A stretch of DNA of 64,000 nucleotides. Origin: Cryptomeria japonica (Eukaryota > Streptophyta > Pinopsida > Cupressales > Cupressaceae). The notes below the pieces were generated by a model, which had not been told where the DNA came from, did no database searches, and was given only the letters and a program-made list of their open reading frames with translations. Both the position numbers and the translations under genes were made by a program. Positions 11,785 through 25,091 of this stretch are shown here, in pieces (the stretch's first letter is position 1; every line of letters begins with the position of its first letter). The stretch covers positions 672,647,823 to 672,711,822 of the forward strand of contig NC_081412.1 of the NCBI RefSeq assembly GCF_030272615.1. Direction: 5' to 3'.

Positions 11785-13044
11785 TGTTAGAATAACCAAT
11801 GAACATTTGAGAGGGAGGGGTGAATCAGTTGTCAACAGATTATATCAATCAAACCACTTTATAACCTTTAACTAAAGTACATAAACATTGAATACCAGAA
11901 TAGAAGAAATAGATATCGGTTAGCAATAAAACTTAAGTATGAAATAGAGAATCAACACAATGCAACCATACCACATAACACCATGATGTGTACATGGAAA
12001 ACCTGGTAAAGGGAAAAACCATGATGGGAACCCTACCCACAATGAGATGATACTCCTATAGAAATTATGTGATACAATAAGGAGCCAGCACATTCAAGAA
12101 GGCACACTGCCTAGAGCGTATTGCTCATTAGAAAGGAGTCTCACTAACTACAGAGAGGTTATAACCACCTCAATATAATTGTACAACAATTTGGAAGAAT
12201 GAACTGGCAATGATAGAATCTACCATGTTTGATCACAGTCCTAGTTAAGCTCAACACCGAAGGCCTTTGACCTCTTAAATAAACCCAATCTGATCACCTA
12301 TGATCGACCAAATCTCCTTCGCATATGATTTTTTCATTATTCACACATTTCATTCTATGACCATGATCTACAATGAGATCTTACATCAATTTATACAAAC
12401 CCTAAGGCTTAAACCAATTAGGTCGGCCACCTCAAAGATATTACAATAAGATCATTACATACATCCATATTACAATGATATACTATGTCAGCTTTAGACC
12501 AAAACAACATTAACCAATCCATAAATCATCCTAGTAACATGTAGAGAACATTTAATAGCATGTTACATGATATCGGTCCATAACGTAGATAGATACCGGA
12601 CCCAAATAGATCCACCACGCCAGAGCAATGTCTCCAATAAGTCGAGGCATGAACAAAGATCACCTTTTGCATTCTGAAATCCATCTAGAAGCCGCATCAA
12701 CATCACTTATGCATTCTGTCAAATATCTTTAGTAAAAGTTCTATTGGTAAAACCCTAAACCCTTACCGGTATAGGCTTACTATAATGTATGATATCATCC
12801 GATCATCAAGTCAATACCAACTGACCAGAATATACTTCAGAAACATGCAACACATCAAACCAAACATATTACATTGATCCAAACATGTTGGTAGTATCCA
12901 ACTGATAGTCCCTTCTGTCGGTAACACTAATTCTTCTATCAGTAATCAAAATATGTCTGTCGATAACCAGTCATAAAAGCTAGTGTTGACATTAATGACA
13001 AAACATCAATGAAACACATAAAAAATTCCTTCATATTTCCAATA
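11785..13044 (-). repeat. 3' LTR of element B
   Basis: It starts TGTTAGAATAAC at 11785 and aligns along its length with 36088-37347. It contains the GGGAAAAACCATGATGGGAA block near 12013. The inner end has mutated from CA to TA (13043-13044). Confidence 0.9.
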
Positions 13045-13412
13045 ATCTCCCCCTTTGGCATTGATGGCAACACTATATGTGAAAAAGAAAACATTTAAGT
13101 GCTAAGAAATGCCAAAAATTTCTCATAGAAGATATAACAATGAAAAACTGAAAAATCCCAACAACTCCCCCTGAGGAGTGAAGTCCAATCTGAAACTAAT
13201 CTAAATCTCTCCCCCATATGAAATATTATGACATTATTTTTCACATCATATATCTCTCCCCCTTTGACATCAATGCCAAAGATATGACATAGATATCAAA
13301 ATCCTGTGAATCTCAAAGTTGGCTACTCCCCCTAAGTAGTAGCACCACTACATCAATCCAGAGCAAGAATAAAGTCAATGATGCACACTGGATTGATGCT
13401 CTTCTCAATCAA
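13045..13412 (-). promoter_or_regulatory. Polypurine tract and 3' untranslated region of element B
   Basis: Next to the LTR the minus strand reads TGCCAAAGGGGGAGAT (13045-13060), a classic polypurine tract for plus-strand priming. Further purine tracts with AGGGGGAG or similar lie at about 13160, 13204, 13249 and 13325. No coding sequence is seen up to the pol stop near 13413. Confidence 0.7.
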
Positions 13413-14900
13413 TTAAGTTTCTAGTAGAGGGATAGACACCTCTAATCTATCTCTTAAATACTCAAGTGATTCTTGAGACAATGGTTTAATGAATATATCT
13501 GCAATCTGCTCTTTAGTGTTCTCATAAACCAATTTGACTTTCTTTTCTTCCACCTTTTCCTTTAGAAAGTTATATTCTATTGATATGTGCTTAGTCTTAG
13601 AGTGAAATATCAGATTCTTAGACATGTTAATAGTTGCAGAGTTATCACAATAGATAACTACCAGTTCAGTGCAATTTACCTTGATATCCTTCAACATTTG
13701 CTTCATCCACAAGACTTGTGTGCAATTAGTTGCTGCTACAACATATTCAACTTCTATAGTAGATAAAGAAATGCATGACTATTTTTTGTTGATCCATGAA
13801 ACCAATTTTGTTCCAAGAAAGAAAGGTCCACCAGAAGTTCTCTTCCAATCATCAGTATCTCCTACCCAATTGACATCTGTATATGCACATAAAGTGAAGT
13901 TATCATCTCTAGAGTACCATAAGCCATATTTTGTTGTTCCTTGCAAATACTAGAATATACTCTTTACTGCACATTCATGATTTTCTTTAGAATTAATTTG
14001 ATATCTTGAAACAATACTTACTATATTTATAATATTTGGTCTAGTATGAGTTAGATATAATAAGCCATCAATCATAGACTTATACCTTGTTGAATTTACA
14101 AGTGCAGATGTGTCTTTGATAGATAATTTCTCACTTGTCACCATAGGAGTACTTACTGGTTTGGAATTATCCATACCAAACTTCTTCAACAATTTACTTA
14201 GATACTTATTTTGATAGATAAAAATGCCTTTGTTAGTTTGAGTAATCTGCAAACCTAAGAAAAATCTCATCTCACCAGTCATAGACATTTCAAATTCATC
14301 CTTCATATTAGAGAATTCCACGCACAATTTTTCTTCACCTCCAAAAATGATATCATCAACAAATACTTCAATAATTAGAATATCATCAATAGTGGTCTTG
14401 TATACAAATTGTTGTCAGCACTGCCCTTAGTAAAACCAAGCTTCAAAAGATATTTATCCAACCTTGCATACCAAGCTCTAGGAGCTTGTTTCAATCCATA
14501 TAATGCTTTCCTTAACTTGCAAACCATATCTTTGTCATATGTCAGTGAAAATCCATTAGGGTGCTCAATGTATACTTCTTCCTCAAGTTCACCATTCAAA
14601 AATTCACATTTAACATCCATTTGATAAAACTTATAGTTCTTGTATGCTGCGTAGGCAAGAAGTAGTCTAATAGCTTCAATTATAGCTACTAGTAAAAATG
14701 TCTCACCATAATCAATTCCTTCCATTTGAGAATATCCTTTACAAACCAATCTATCCTTTTTTCTTACAACTTGACCATCTTAATTTAGTTTATTTCTAAA
14801 AACCCATTTAGTTCCAATAACATTCTTATTTTTAGGCCGAGGAAATAAAGTCCAAGTCTTATTCTTCTCTATCTAATGTAATTCATCTTCCATAGCCTTT
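13413..14900 (-). pseudogene. RT-RNase H region of element B pol
   Basis: RNase H blocks near the end include VIYCDNSATINMSKN and HSKTKHISIEYNFLKE, then IADIFIKPLSQES before the stop at 13413. The RT part shows YQMDVKCEFLNGELEEEVYI, LYGLKQAPRAWYARLDKYL and STPMVTSEKLS. The YVDD box near 14355 is degraded by a frameshift. Stops at about 14340, 13945 and elsewhere inactivate it. Sequence style is close to elements A and E. Confidence 0.9.
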
Positions 14901-16495
14901 AATCAATATTCATCTTTACAATCTTCAATAACAAATGCTAGTTCAATTTAAGAAATAAGACACACCTATTCATTTGTCAGTATTCTTCTTGTCATAACTC
15001 CCTTGTTCTTGTCTCCAATGATTTGATCTTTAGAATGATTTAATATTACATACCTTGGTGTCTTCTGAACTTCAAGTTCTCTAATCTGATCATCAGTCAT
15101 AGTTAAATTTTGTGATTGTACCAATGTAACTATCTTAGTGTCTTGTACTGGTTGAGGCATTACTGGATCAGTTATGATCATTTCCATTGTCGGTTCTCTG
15201 TCATGTGATATAGATTGATCTTTGTATTGCTCACCCACTTTCACATTTGTGCTCTCCACAATTTTTTGTAATCTTTTGTTATAATATCTATATACTTTTC
15301 TCTGAATTGAATATCAAAGAAATATCCCTTCATCACATCTAGGATCAAACTTCCCAATTGAATCATCCCTTTTGATATAACATTTACTTCCAAAAATTCT
15401 GAAATATTTAAGAGTAGGTGTATGTCCAAACCATAATTCAGATGGAGTCTTACCAGTTTCACCTTTGATATGAACTCTATTGAATGTGTAGACTATTGTA
15501 CTCAATGCTTCTCTCTAGTAGATGTGAGAAAATTTGGCTTCCATCATCATGGTTCTTGTTGCATCCAAAATGGTTCTATTCTTCCTTTCCACTACTCCAT
15601 TCTACTGAGGAGTCTGGGGTCCAAATAATTGTCTCCCAATTCCATTTATCTCACAATAACTGTTAAATTCATGAGATGTGAACTCACCGCCTTGATATTA
15701 TCTCAGACATTTAATTTTCAATCCAGTTTCTATTTCCACCATTGCTTTAAAGATCTTGAATTTCTCAAAATCTTCAAACTTTTCCCTTAGAAAAGTCACC
15801 CACATCATTCTAGAATAATAATCAATCATTAGCATGAAGTACCTATCACGTTGAAAGCTTCTGGTCCTTGTTGGACCACATAAGTCAATATGAATCAAAT
15901 CAAGAACATCATTAGATTTATCATATATGCTCTTAAAAGAATATCTAACTTGCTTTCCCAATTGACATTCCTTACATGCCACATTATGAGGCTTTATAAT
16001 CTTAGGTCTATCTCTAACTACCTTTGTTGAATTGATCTTAACAATACAATCCAAATTAACATGACACAACCTCTTATGCCATAACCAACTCTCATCAATA
16101 TGAGCAATCAAACATGTCTTATCACCGATATTCAAGTGAAAGATATTGCCTCTAGTCCGAGTACCAGTTGCAATCTCCAAGCCAGTTTTGTTAATGATTT
16201 TGCATTTTCTATCTTTGAACTGAAGTTGGAATCCCTTATCCACCAATTGACCAACACTTAAAAGATTATGCTTTAAACCTTCTACATAATAAACATTATC
16301 AATATTATGCTTACCATCCAAAGATATAATACCTCTACCTTTGATCATACATGCTTTGTCATCCCGAAATCTGACTTGAAGGCCATTGTATTTTTGCAGG
16401 GACATAAATTTTCTTTTATCTCCAGTCATATGATGTGAGCATCCATTATAAATTACCCATTCATCCTTGTCTTCAACGTTTTCTGCTAGGGCCTT
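14901..16495 (-). pseudogene. Protease end, GAG-pre-integrase and integrase of element B
   Basis: From 16495 downward the frame gives WVIYNGCSHHMTGDKRKF, the copia protease motif with Asp changed to Asn (YNGCS for the usual IDSGCS), then SWLWHKRLCHVN and CKECQLGKQ (zinc-binding), HIDLCGPTRTRSF (first catalytic Asp) and KIKCLR. The core continues downstream in other frames to the C-terminal segments at 15505-15314 (GRTPSELWFGH-like) and the linker at 15259-14966. Element A is inserted immediately 5' of the protease. Confidence 0.85.
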
Positions 16496-17986
16496 TGTTG
16501 GCATTATAACAGACAATTAGAGATTGTTGGCATTTCAATTAGGATATTGAGAAGGTTGTTGATGATTATGGATATAACTGATCAACGATGTTTACTATCT
16601 TAATATTATTATTTTGTCATTGATGTCAAGAAATTGATTTTCTAATTCAGTATGATATTCCCATATCTTAAGAACTATGATTTCATGAGTATAAAGATGT
16701 TGGTAAAAGACACATACAGAATGTGATGAATAAGGGGAGGAATAAGTTATTCAATGGGCAACTATTATCAAGTTAGACAATGATGAGATCATGATGTTTA
16801 GATTGTTTTGATATCCTACATATGTTGTTGATTGTAAGGTTAATACTATACTATGTTACCAAGCAAAGAACCTAGTTGGTAAACCCTAAGGTTATCGCTA
16901 TTGGTTAATGAAGGCAGAATGTGTATCGAGTAAAGTTTAGTATTTACAGAGTTGCAACTGAGTAGTAAGAGAATGCATTAAATGAATAAAAGCATTATTT
17001 AATGAAGGAAGCTGATGAGATGAAACTGATTAAATGATTGGTATGCCGTGCATAAAGTTTGTTAAAGAATCTATGGCAAAGGAAGATCGATAGCATAGAT
17101 TAAATTGCAATACCCTAGCACAAGTTCCAAGAAATGTATGCAAGTTCCAAGATGGGGTAAAACATTTTTTAGATCGAAGGATACATTGAACCTGGTCAAG
17201 TTTGAAGATCTGATGGCTGTGATTGATCATGCTATATGCGATCAAGGAGATTAAGTGGTTGGCAAATTGTTTATAAATAAGGAACTATTGATAAACAATG
17301 TATGCAGGCAAGTATATGCACAGGGATGCTACATAGTGATTATCGAGCACTAAAGCTTGAAGACCTATTTGAATAACAAAGTATAGAGCCCAGCAGATGG
17401 ACAAGATAAAGTTCTATGTCTATATTGTATTGAGCAAATAAGAATCTGCTTTAGCATTTTAGATGTGAAGTTGCAGATAGATTTTTATCACTGTTATTTT
17501 GTGAAGTGACAGAAAGTCTCTTAACCGAGTGGACTTAACAGTCTTATTTATAAAACCCTCTAGCAAGGTGACATTCTGATTAAGTGTTTAAAATCCTTTA
17601 ACAAGGTCACTTCTAACAAGGTGAAGATCCTAACAGATCTAAGGGAAATCCCTTAACCCAGTCACATCTAGCAATGTGTTTGTAATCTTTAATAGGATTT
17701 TCTTTTAACCAAGCATACTCTAGAAGAGTATATTTCTTAGTGGGTCCGAAATCCCACAATGGTTTTTCCCTATTTGGGTTTCAATGTTGAATTTGGTGTT
17801 CTGAGTGTTATGATGTTTATATGCTTTTGAGTTTGCATGTTTAGCAGTTTTAGTTATATTACTGAAGTATATGTTACCGAGGTTGAATCTATTTTTTTTA
17901 TGGAAGATTAAGGCTGTATGATTCACCCCCTGCTCTCATCTTATTAGCTTGGCATCTGTACTTAACATTAAGTATCAGAACTATCA
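16496..17986 (+). repeat. 5' LTR of element A
   Basis: It begins TGTTGGCATTATAACAG and ends CTATCA before the primer site. The 3' third contains several loose copies of CTAACAAGGTGA (about 17560-17700), then GTGGGTCC...GGTTTTTCCCTATTTGG and a C-rich tract near 17925, features shared with other LTRs in the window. Confidence 0.95.
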
Positions 17987-18000
17987 ATTGGTATCAGAGC
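17987..18000 (+). promoter_or_regulatory. Primer binding site of element A
   Basis: ATTGGTATCAGAGC directly follows the LTR. TGGTATCAGAGC is the exact complement of the 3' end of plant initiator tRNA-Met, the primer for copia reverse transcription. A run of about 21 A follows at 18019-18036. Confidence 0.95.
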
Positions 18001-18066
18001 TTTGGACTCTGAAAGAAAAAAAAAAAAAAAAAAAAGTTTAAAGGTACTTGAGGAAAAGATCCAAAG

Positions 18067-21000
18067 ATGTATAAGAGGGATGCACCGAAGCTGAACAAGT
18101 CAAGTTTCTCTACATGGTAGAAAAGGATGAAGCTGCACCTATCAGGAGTTGGAGAATATGTTGTATATTATCTGGAGAATGATTTCATTGCACCGAGCAC
18201 CTATCCATTGATAATGGAAGAGATAAAAGCAAAGTAAGAACATATCCAACCAATGATTGAAATAACATCTGCATTGACCGACTCAGAGTTTAATGATCTA
18301 GAAGGCTACAATGATGCAAAGGAAATGTGGGACAAGCTCATATCTATGTATGGTGGTGATGAACATGTTCAAAGAGAAAAAGTGGATAGTCTAAGAGGAC
18401 AAGTTGAATCTATGAGGATGAATGAATGTGAGAACAGAACCCAGTATAGTACAAGACTAAAGGAGATTGTCACTCAAATCAAAGGAGCAGGTGGAACTAT
18501 TGAAGAAAAGGATATAATAAGTAAGTTGTTAAGAACCCTTCTACCAGTCTATGCAATCCAAGTCTCTATAATCAATGAACTGAGGTTTGTACCCAATATG
18601 CCAGTTTCTTTAGATGCTACTATTGGTAAGCTACATGCATTTGAGTTAAGTAATTTTGATAACAGTGGGTCATCAGCAAATAAAGTTGAATCTGCATTTA
18701 GTTCTTTTCATATTGGTGAATCTGATGATTGCAATGATAGAATGCGTAAGTACACTAAAGGGGATCATAGTGGAGCAAGTGAAAGATTTCGCAAGAACAT
18801 GGAAGAAGTACACAAATTGTGTGAGGAAATTAGAAAGCAAGAAGAGTTTGAAGCACTATTAGCGAGAAGGTTACCGAGAGGCAAAGGTAAGTATAAAGGA
18901 AAACTACCTTTCAAATGTTTCAATTGTGATAAGATAGGACATATGGCTTCTAACTGTCCTGACAAAGAATCTACTAAAAAGAGAGATTACCAAGATGATA
19001 GACAAAAAGATAACCATTACAGAGGACACCAAGACTTCAGAAGAAGAGATAGAAAGTCATGCTTAATAGCTGATGAGGAATCCAATGATGATAAATTAGA
19101 TGTAACTAATACAAAGGAAGTAGTTTATGTGGCTATCAAAGATGGATTAGATGAAGAAAGGTATGAAGAAAAAGCCCTAATATCTCACATAAATACTAAT
19201 GATTCTTGGATCATAGATAGTGGATGCTCACATCACATGACAGGTGATAAACACAAGTTTGTTATGTTAGAAGATTATGATGGAGGTTATGTAAGATTTG
19301 GTAATGATGCACCATGTCTGGTAAAAGGTAAAGGATCCATAGCACTTCTTGATAATGTAAAATGTAATGATGTCTATTGGGTTGAAGGTTTGAAATACAA
19401 TTTGTTGAGTGTAGCATAGTTAAACAATACAGGTTACTAAATAGAATTTCAGAAAGGAATTGTCAAAGTTCATGACAAGCATGGAAAGTTAGTTGCTACT
19501 GGGACACAAACAAAAGGTAACACATTTCACCTTGACTCAACTCAAAATAAGTGTTTATAGGCAAAGATAGATGATACTTGGTTATGGCATAAAAGGTTTT
19601 GTCATGTAAATTTCGATAATTTGATCAAAATAAGCAAGAAGCAGTGAGTAAGAGGTTTATCGAGTCTTGAAAAATGTGAGAATACTATGTGCTGAAGATG
19701 CCAGATGGGTAAGATGACAAGATCAAGCTTTACAAGTAAGTCCTACACTTCTAAGGGAATTTTAGATCTTGTGCACATTGATCTTTGTGGTCCTATGAAA
19801 GTTCAAATTTATTATGGTGAGAAATATTTCATATTATTTGTGGATGATTATTCAAGGATGATGTCAGTTATGTTTTTAAAAGAAAAATCAGAAGCTTTTC
19901 AAATGTTTAAATGGTACAAGGCAAGAGTGGAAAATGAAACAGGAAGACAATTGAAATGTCTTAGATCAGATAGAGGAGGAGAGTTCACATCTGATGAGTT
20001 CAACTTATTCTACAATGATCATGGTATAAATAGACAAGTCTCTGCACTGAGAACTCCACAACAAAATAGAATAGCTGAGAGGAGAAACAGATCTATTGTG
20101 GATTGTGCCAGAACCTTGATGATTGAAAAGAAAGTGCCACAAACATTTTGGAGAGAAGCAATAAGCATAGCAGTTTACACCGTGAACCGAGTACAACTAA
20201 AAAAAGGAACTTTGAAGACACCATATAAAATCTGGTATGAAAAGAAACCTAATGTAAGTTACTTCAAAATATTTGGAAGTAGATGCTATGTTCACAAAGA
20301 TGATAGAAATGGAAAGTTTGATTAGAAAACTGAAGAAGGAACATTTCTAGGTTATTCTTCTAGAACTAAAGCATTTAAATGTTTGATCAAATTATCTAAC
20401 AAAATAGTAAAAAGTGCAAATGTGAAAATTGATGAATTTGCAGAAAGAAATGATGAAGGAAATTCCAAGGAATCGGAAGATTATGATGAATTTGTCTATG
20501 TTCAACCAACAAGTCCTACCGAGAAAACTGCAAAAGGAGATAAAGAGAATATTCAGTTACTGAGTGATGAAGAAGATCATATAGAGCCTACTAAGCCTGT
20601 ATTAGCTAAGTATGTCAGAAGACATCATGCATCAAGTCAGATTATAGGAGATAAGGATGATCCAGTGATGACAAGGAACAAACTGAGACAGAACACATGT
20701 CTGATATCTGAATTTGAATCGAGGATAGTGAAAGAGGCATTTAATAGTGAAGATTGGATAAATTCTATGATAGAAGAGATTGATCAAATCAAGAAGAATG
20801 ATACATGGACACTGGTCCCAAGACCAAAGGACAAAAATGTAATCGGTACAAAGTTTATTTTTAGAAACAAGCTAAATGAAAAAGGTGAGGTCATTTGAAA
20901 TAAAGCAAGACTAGTTTGCAAAGGTTATGCCCAAGAAGAGGGAATTGATTATGGGGAGAATTTTGCACATCTGGAAAGACTTGAAGGAGTAAAAACATTG

Positions 21001-22241
21001 TTGGCATATGCTGCTTACAAGAATTTCAAGGTATATCAAATGGATGTCAAATCTGCATTTCTGAATGGTATATTAGAAGAAAAAAATTTTATTGACCAAC
21101 CTGAAGGATTTGTTGAAGACAAGAATAAAGATCAGGTATGTAAATTGAACAAAGCTTTATATGGTCTGAAACAAGCACCTAGAGCATGGTATGAAAGACT
21201 GCACTCTTATTTAATCAAGATTGGTTTTATAAGAACAAGTGAAAACAGTAATATGTACATGAAGAATGATGAAAATGGAATACTGATTTCAGCCATATTT
21301 GTTGATGATATTATATTTTGTGGAAATGACTCTTTATAAAAGAACTTTGGAAATGAAATGAGCAAAGAATTTGAGATGTCAATAATTTGTGAGATAAAGC
21401 ATTTTATAGGTTTACAAATACTGCAAATGAAAGATGAGATTTTCATTACTCAATCCAAGTACATAAAGGAAATCTTGAAGAAATTTGGAATGGAGGATTC
21501 AAAACCAGTAAGTACTCCTATGACTACCAACTATAAATTATCAAAGAATGATGAATCTACATCTATTGATGAGACACTTTACTGATCCATGATTGGAAAG
21601 CTACAATATGTTGTTCACAGTAGACCAAATATAGCACATGCAATAGGTATAGTTGCAAGATTCTCTGTAGATCCTAAGGAAACACACATGATAACAATCA
21701 AGAGAATTTTTAGATACCTGAAAGGCACTGAGGATTATGGCCTAAAGGAAATGATTTTGATTTAAAAGTTTATACTGATGCTGATTGGGCAGGCAACATT
21801 GATGACAAAAAAAGCACAAGTGGAGGAGCTTTCTTTTTAGGAGAAAGACTAGTGAGTTGGCTTAGCAAGAAACAAGGATGTGTTTCATAGTCAACAATAG
21901 AAGCTAAATACATTGCTGTAGCATTGAATTGTACCAACATAGCATGGATCAAACAATTGTTGGATGGTTTAAAAGAGAAAGTTACTGAGCCAGTAACTAT
22001 ATTATGTAACAATACTATTGCCATTAACATTTCAAAGAATCCTGTTATGCACTCTAAGACAAAGCACATCTCTATCAAATATCATTATCTTAGAGAAGAA
22101 GCTCAAGAGAAGAAAGTGGTGTTGGAGTATGTTAGCACAAAGGAAAAAATAGCAGATATCTTTACTAGGCCACTGCCAAGGGACACTTTTGAGTATCTCA
22201 TAAGTAAGTTCGGGGTCCTACCCCTATCTTCTACTCGTTGA
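18067..22241 (+). pseudogene. Gag-pol polyprotein of element A
   Basis: One frame from ATG 18067 to about 21750 covers gag (UBN2-like, about residues 1-280), a perfect zinc knuckle CFNCDKIGHMASNC (about 18919-18960), protease IIDSGCSHHMTGD near 19215, the GAG-pre-integrase zinc site (TWLWHKRFCHVNF), integrase (HIDLCGPM; RSDRGGEFTSDEF; PQQNRIAERRNRS, normally PQQNGVAER) and RT (YQMDVKSAFLNG; LYGLKQAPRAWY; FVDDIIF, with Tyr of the YVDD box replaced by Phe). A frameshift near 21750 moves RNase H (DADWAG, HSKTKHISIKYHYLRE) to the next frame, ending at 22241. In-frame stops include TAG at Gln-like positions (19418, 20323, 21889) and TGA at Arg-like positions (20896, 21583). It would supply all retrotransposition functions but is inactive. 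Confidence 0.95.
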
Positions 22242-22618
22242 CCAAGTTCGGTGAAAGAATCAATTCGATGAATCTATAGAATATTATGTGTGGATTGATT
22301 TTGATTTACACACTTTAGGAGGTTTTCTAAAGGTGTGTAGGAAACAAATACAAGGAATAGGAATTGAAGACAAAATGCTCTGACTGAGACTAAGTTGACA
22401 CATAACAGCAGGAAATCACTTCATATAGGAAGAAATAATGTTTTAGTTCTTTACTTTTTGGCATTGTTGTGAAAGGGGGAGAAGACTGAAGAAAAGAGGA
22501 GAAGACTAATGTATGGGGGAGAAGACTGATAACAGGGGGAGAGAATTTCAGCATTTTAGCAATCTGAATCAATTAGGTCAAATCAATTGGTTTTGCCATC
22601 AATGCCAAAGGGGTAGAT
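22242..22618 (+). promoter_or_regulatory. 3' untranslated region of element A with polypurine tract
   Basis: The tract AAAGGGGTAGAT (22607-22618) abuts the 3' LTR and primes plus-strand synthesis. About 65-135 bases upstream are four further purine tracts of the type GGGGGAGAAGACTGA (near 22475, 22495, 22515 and 22535). No coding sequence is seen. Confidence 0.8.
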
Positions 22619-24127
22619 TGTTGGAATTGTAACAGACAAGGAGAGATTGTTGGTATTTCAATTAGGATATTGAGAAGGTTGTTGATGATTATCGATATAA
22701 CTGATCAAGGATGTTTACTGTCTTAATATTATTATTTTGTCATTGATGTCAAGAAATTGATTTTCTAATTCAGTATGATGTTGCCATATCTTAAGAAGTA
22801 TGATTTGATGAGTATAAAGATGTCGGTAAAAGACACAGACAAAATGTGATGAATAAGGGGAGGAATAAGTTATTCAATGGGCAAATATTACTGAGTTAGA
22901 CAATGATGAGATCATGATGTTTAGATTGTTTTGATATCCTACATATGTTGTTGATTGTAAGGTTAATACTATACTATGTTACCGAGCAAAGAACCTAGTC
23001 AGTAAACCCTAAGGAATCTAGTCGATAAACCCTAAGGTTATCGTTATCAGTTAATGAAGGCAGAATGTCTATCGAGTAAAGTTTAGTATTTATCGAGTTG
23101 CAACTGAGTAGTAATAGAATGCATTAAATGAATAAAAGTATTATTTAATGAAGGAAGCTGATGAGCTGGAACTGATTAAATGATTGGTATGTCATGCATG
23201 AAGTTTGTTAAAGAATCTATGGCAAAGGAAGATCGACAGGAAGATCTACAGCATAGATTAAACCGCAATACCCTAGCACAAGTTCCAAGAAATGTATGCA
23301 AGTTCCAAGACGGGGTAAAACATTTTTCAGATCAAAGGATACATTGAACCTGGTCAAGTTTGAAGATTTGATGGCCATGATTGATCATGGGATATGTGAT
23401 CAAGGAGATTAAGCGGTTAGCAAATTGTTTATAAATAAGGAACTATTGATAAAGAATGTATGTGGGCAAGTGTATGCACAGGGATGCTACATAGTGATTA
23501 CTGAGCACTAAAGATTGAAGACTTGTTTGAATAACAGAGTATAGAGCCTAGTAGATGGAAAAGATAAAGGTCTATGTCTATATTGTATTGAGCAAATAAG
23601 AATCTGCTTTAGCATTTTAGATGTGAAGTTGTAGATAGATTTTTATTACTGTTATTTTGTGAAGTGACAAAAAATCTGTTAACCGAGTGGACTTAACAGT
23701 CTTATTTGTAAAACCCTCTAGCAATGTGACATTCTGATTGAGTGTTTAAAATCTTTTAACAAGGTGAGATCCTAACAGATTTGAGGGAAATTCCTTAACC
23801 AGGTCACATCTAGCAATGTGTTTGTAATCTTTAACATGATTTTCTTTTAACTAAGCATACTCTAGAAGAGTATATTTCTTAGTGGGTTTGAAATCCCATA
23901 GTGGTTTTTCCCTATTTGGGTTTCCATGTTAAATCTGGTGTTATGAGTGTTATGGTGTTTATATGCTTTTGAGTTTGCATGTTTAGTAGTTTTGGTTATA
24001 TTACTGAAGTATATGTTACTGAGGTTGAATCTATTGTTTTTATGGAAGATTAAGGTTGTATGATTCACCCCCCCTCTCATCTTATTAGCTTGGCATCTGT
24101 ACTTAACATTAAGTATCAGAACTATTA
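22619..24127 (+). repeat. 3' LTR of element A
   Basis: It aligns with 16496-17986. Differences include a short tandem duplication near 23005-23036 (two copies of a unit ending GATAAACCCTAAGG), another near 23230, and a deletion of about 16 bp near 23760. The terminal CA has become TA (24126-24127). Confidence 0.95.
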
Positions 24128-24845
24128 GCCTTTTCTTCATTCTTGATAACTAGTTCTGGTTCATATTCATTTATAGCATAGAACACCAATTCCTTTCGAC
24201 TATCAGACCCACTAGTGGAGTCTCTTGTTAGTTCTTCATTTGAATCAATAATGCCTTCCTCATCTTCTATGTAGCATAGTTTGTTTTTCTTGAATGTAAA
24301 TTTGTTCTGATTAGGTTTAAATGATTTCTTAACTCTTTCTTCAAATCTTAAATTACTTTAAGGACATCTAGATGCAAAATGACAAATCTTATTACATGCA
24401 AAACATTTAAAAGGTTCTTTTTATTCATATTTACTTCCTGTCGGTCCTTTAGGAACTCTTCTAGCAAATAGTTCTTCAACTTGCTCAAATTCTTCATCCT
24501 CTTTCCTCATATCTTCCAATTCTTTTGCATATAGGGCTTTCCAATCACTTTTTTCAGTAGATGATGATGCATGAAAAGCAAGTTCAAACTTTGCATCTCC
24601 AGAGGGTCCAAATTCTTCAAGCTCAAAAGAACATAATTTCCCAATCAGAGTGTCTCTATTAACTAAAGTGTTTTCCATTGTTCTCAATTCATTAACTACA
24701 GTAGCCTTCATCTTGTAAGCTAGTGGTAGGGCTCTCAAAACTTTAGAAACTATTTCATCTTCACTCATAGATCCTCCACAACATTGAATTCTCATGACAA
24801 TCTCATTTACTCTTTCCATAAATGTAGCAATTCTTTCATTATATT
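24128..24845 (-). pseudogene. Gag C-terminus and protease start of element B
   Basis: From 24845 downward the minus strand reads NERIATFMERVNEIVMRIQ and then ERV-to-YE gag sequence typical of copia (DEIVSKVLRALPLAYK). A TAA lies just after 24421, followed by a zinc knuckle CFACNKICHFASRC (about 24370-24412; CX2CX4HX4C with the usual Gly replaced by Cys). The rest leads into the protease that resumes at 16495 beyond element A. The CACTA transposon interrupts the 5' side at 24845. Confidence 0.9.
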
Positions 24846-25091
24846 CACTAGTACATTTGGGCCTAATTTTCGATGGCTAATTGTCGGATTTGCGACGACC
24901 AAACATTGGTCTTTCGAAAAACTCTACCATCAAAAACTCATCATCGGAAATTTTGATGATACCATTTTCATCGGATTTCCAATGGATGTTATGATTTCTC
25001 CTTGGCGACCATCTAACATGGTAGTGATGTCGGATATATAGCATCCTTGTCAGACATTCCATTAGTTTTCATCGAAATTCTGATGGTGAGA
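24846..25091. repeat. Left terminal inverted repeat and subterminal repeats of the CACTA element
   Basis: The terminal repeat is about 30 bp with a few mismatches to the right end. It is followed by palindrome-like subterminal repeats TCATCGGAAATTTTGATGA (24941-24959), a related copy at 24968-24986 and another at 25069-25086. Such arrays bind the transposition proteins in En/Spm elements. A 28-bp motif, CATGGTAGTGATGTCGGATA plus eight bases, at 25018-25045 has a direct-orientation partner in the right subterminal region. Confidence 0.85.

Larger units (their letters stand above)
16496..24127 (+). mobile_element. Element A: full-length Ty1/copia retrotransposon
   Basis: The element has LTRs of 1491 and 1509 bp, a primer binding site, one long gag-pol frame, a polypurine tract and a perfect 5-bp target duplication GCCTT (16491-16495 and 24128-24132). 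It lies antisense within the gag-pol of element B, and taking it out with one GCCTT restores that frame. The LTRs differ at about 6% over the 300 bases I compared. It is relatively well preserved, with nonsense changes and one frameshift. Confidence 0.97.

Noticed and set aside
18015-18036. Poly-A run after the primer site of element A as a retrogene tail
   Set aside because: It lies between the primer site and gag of an LTR element and is more simply an expanded homopolymer.
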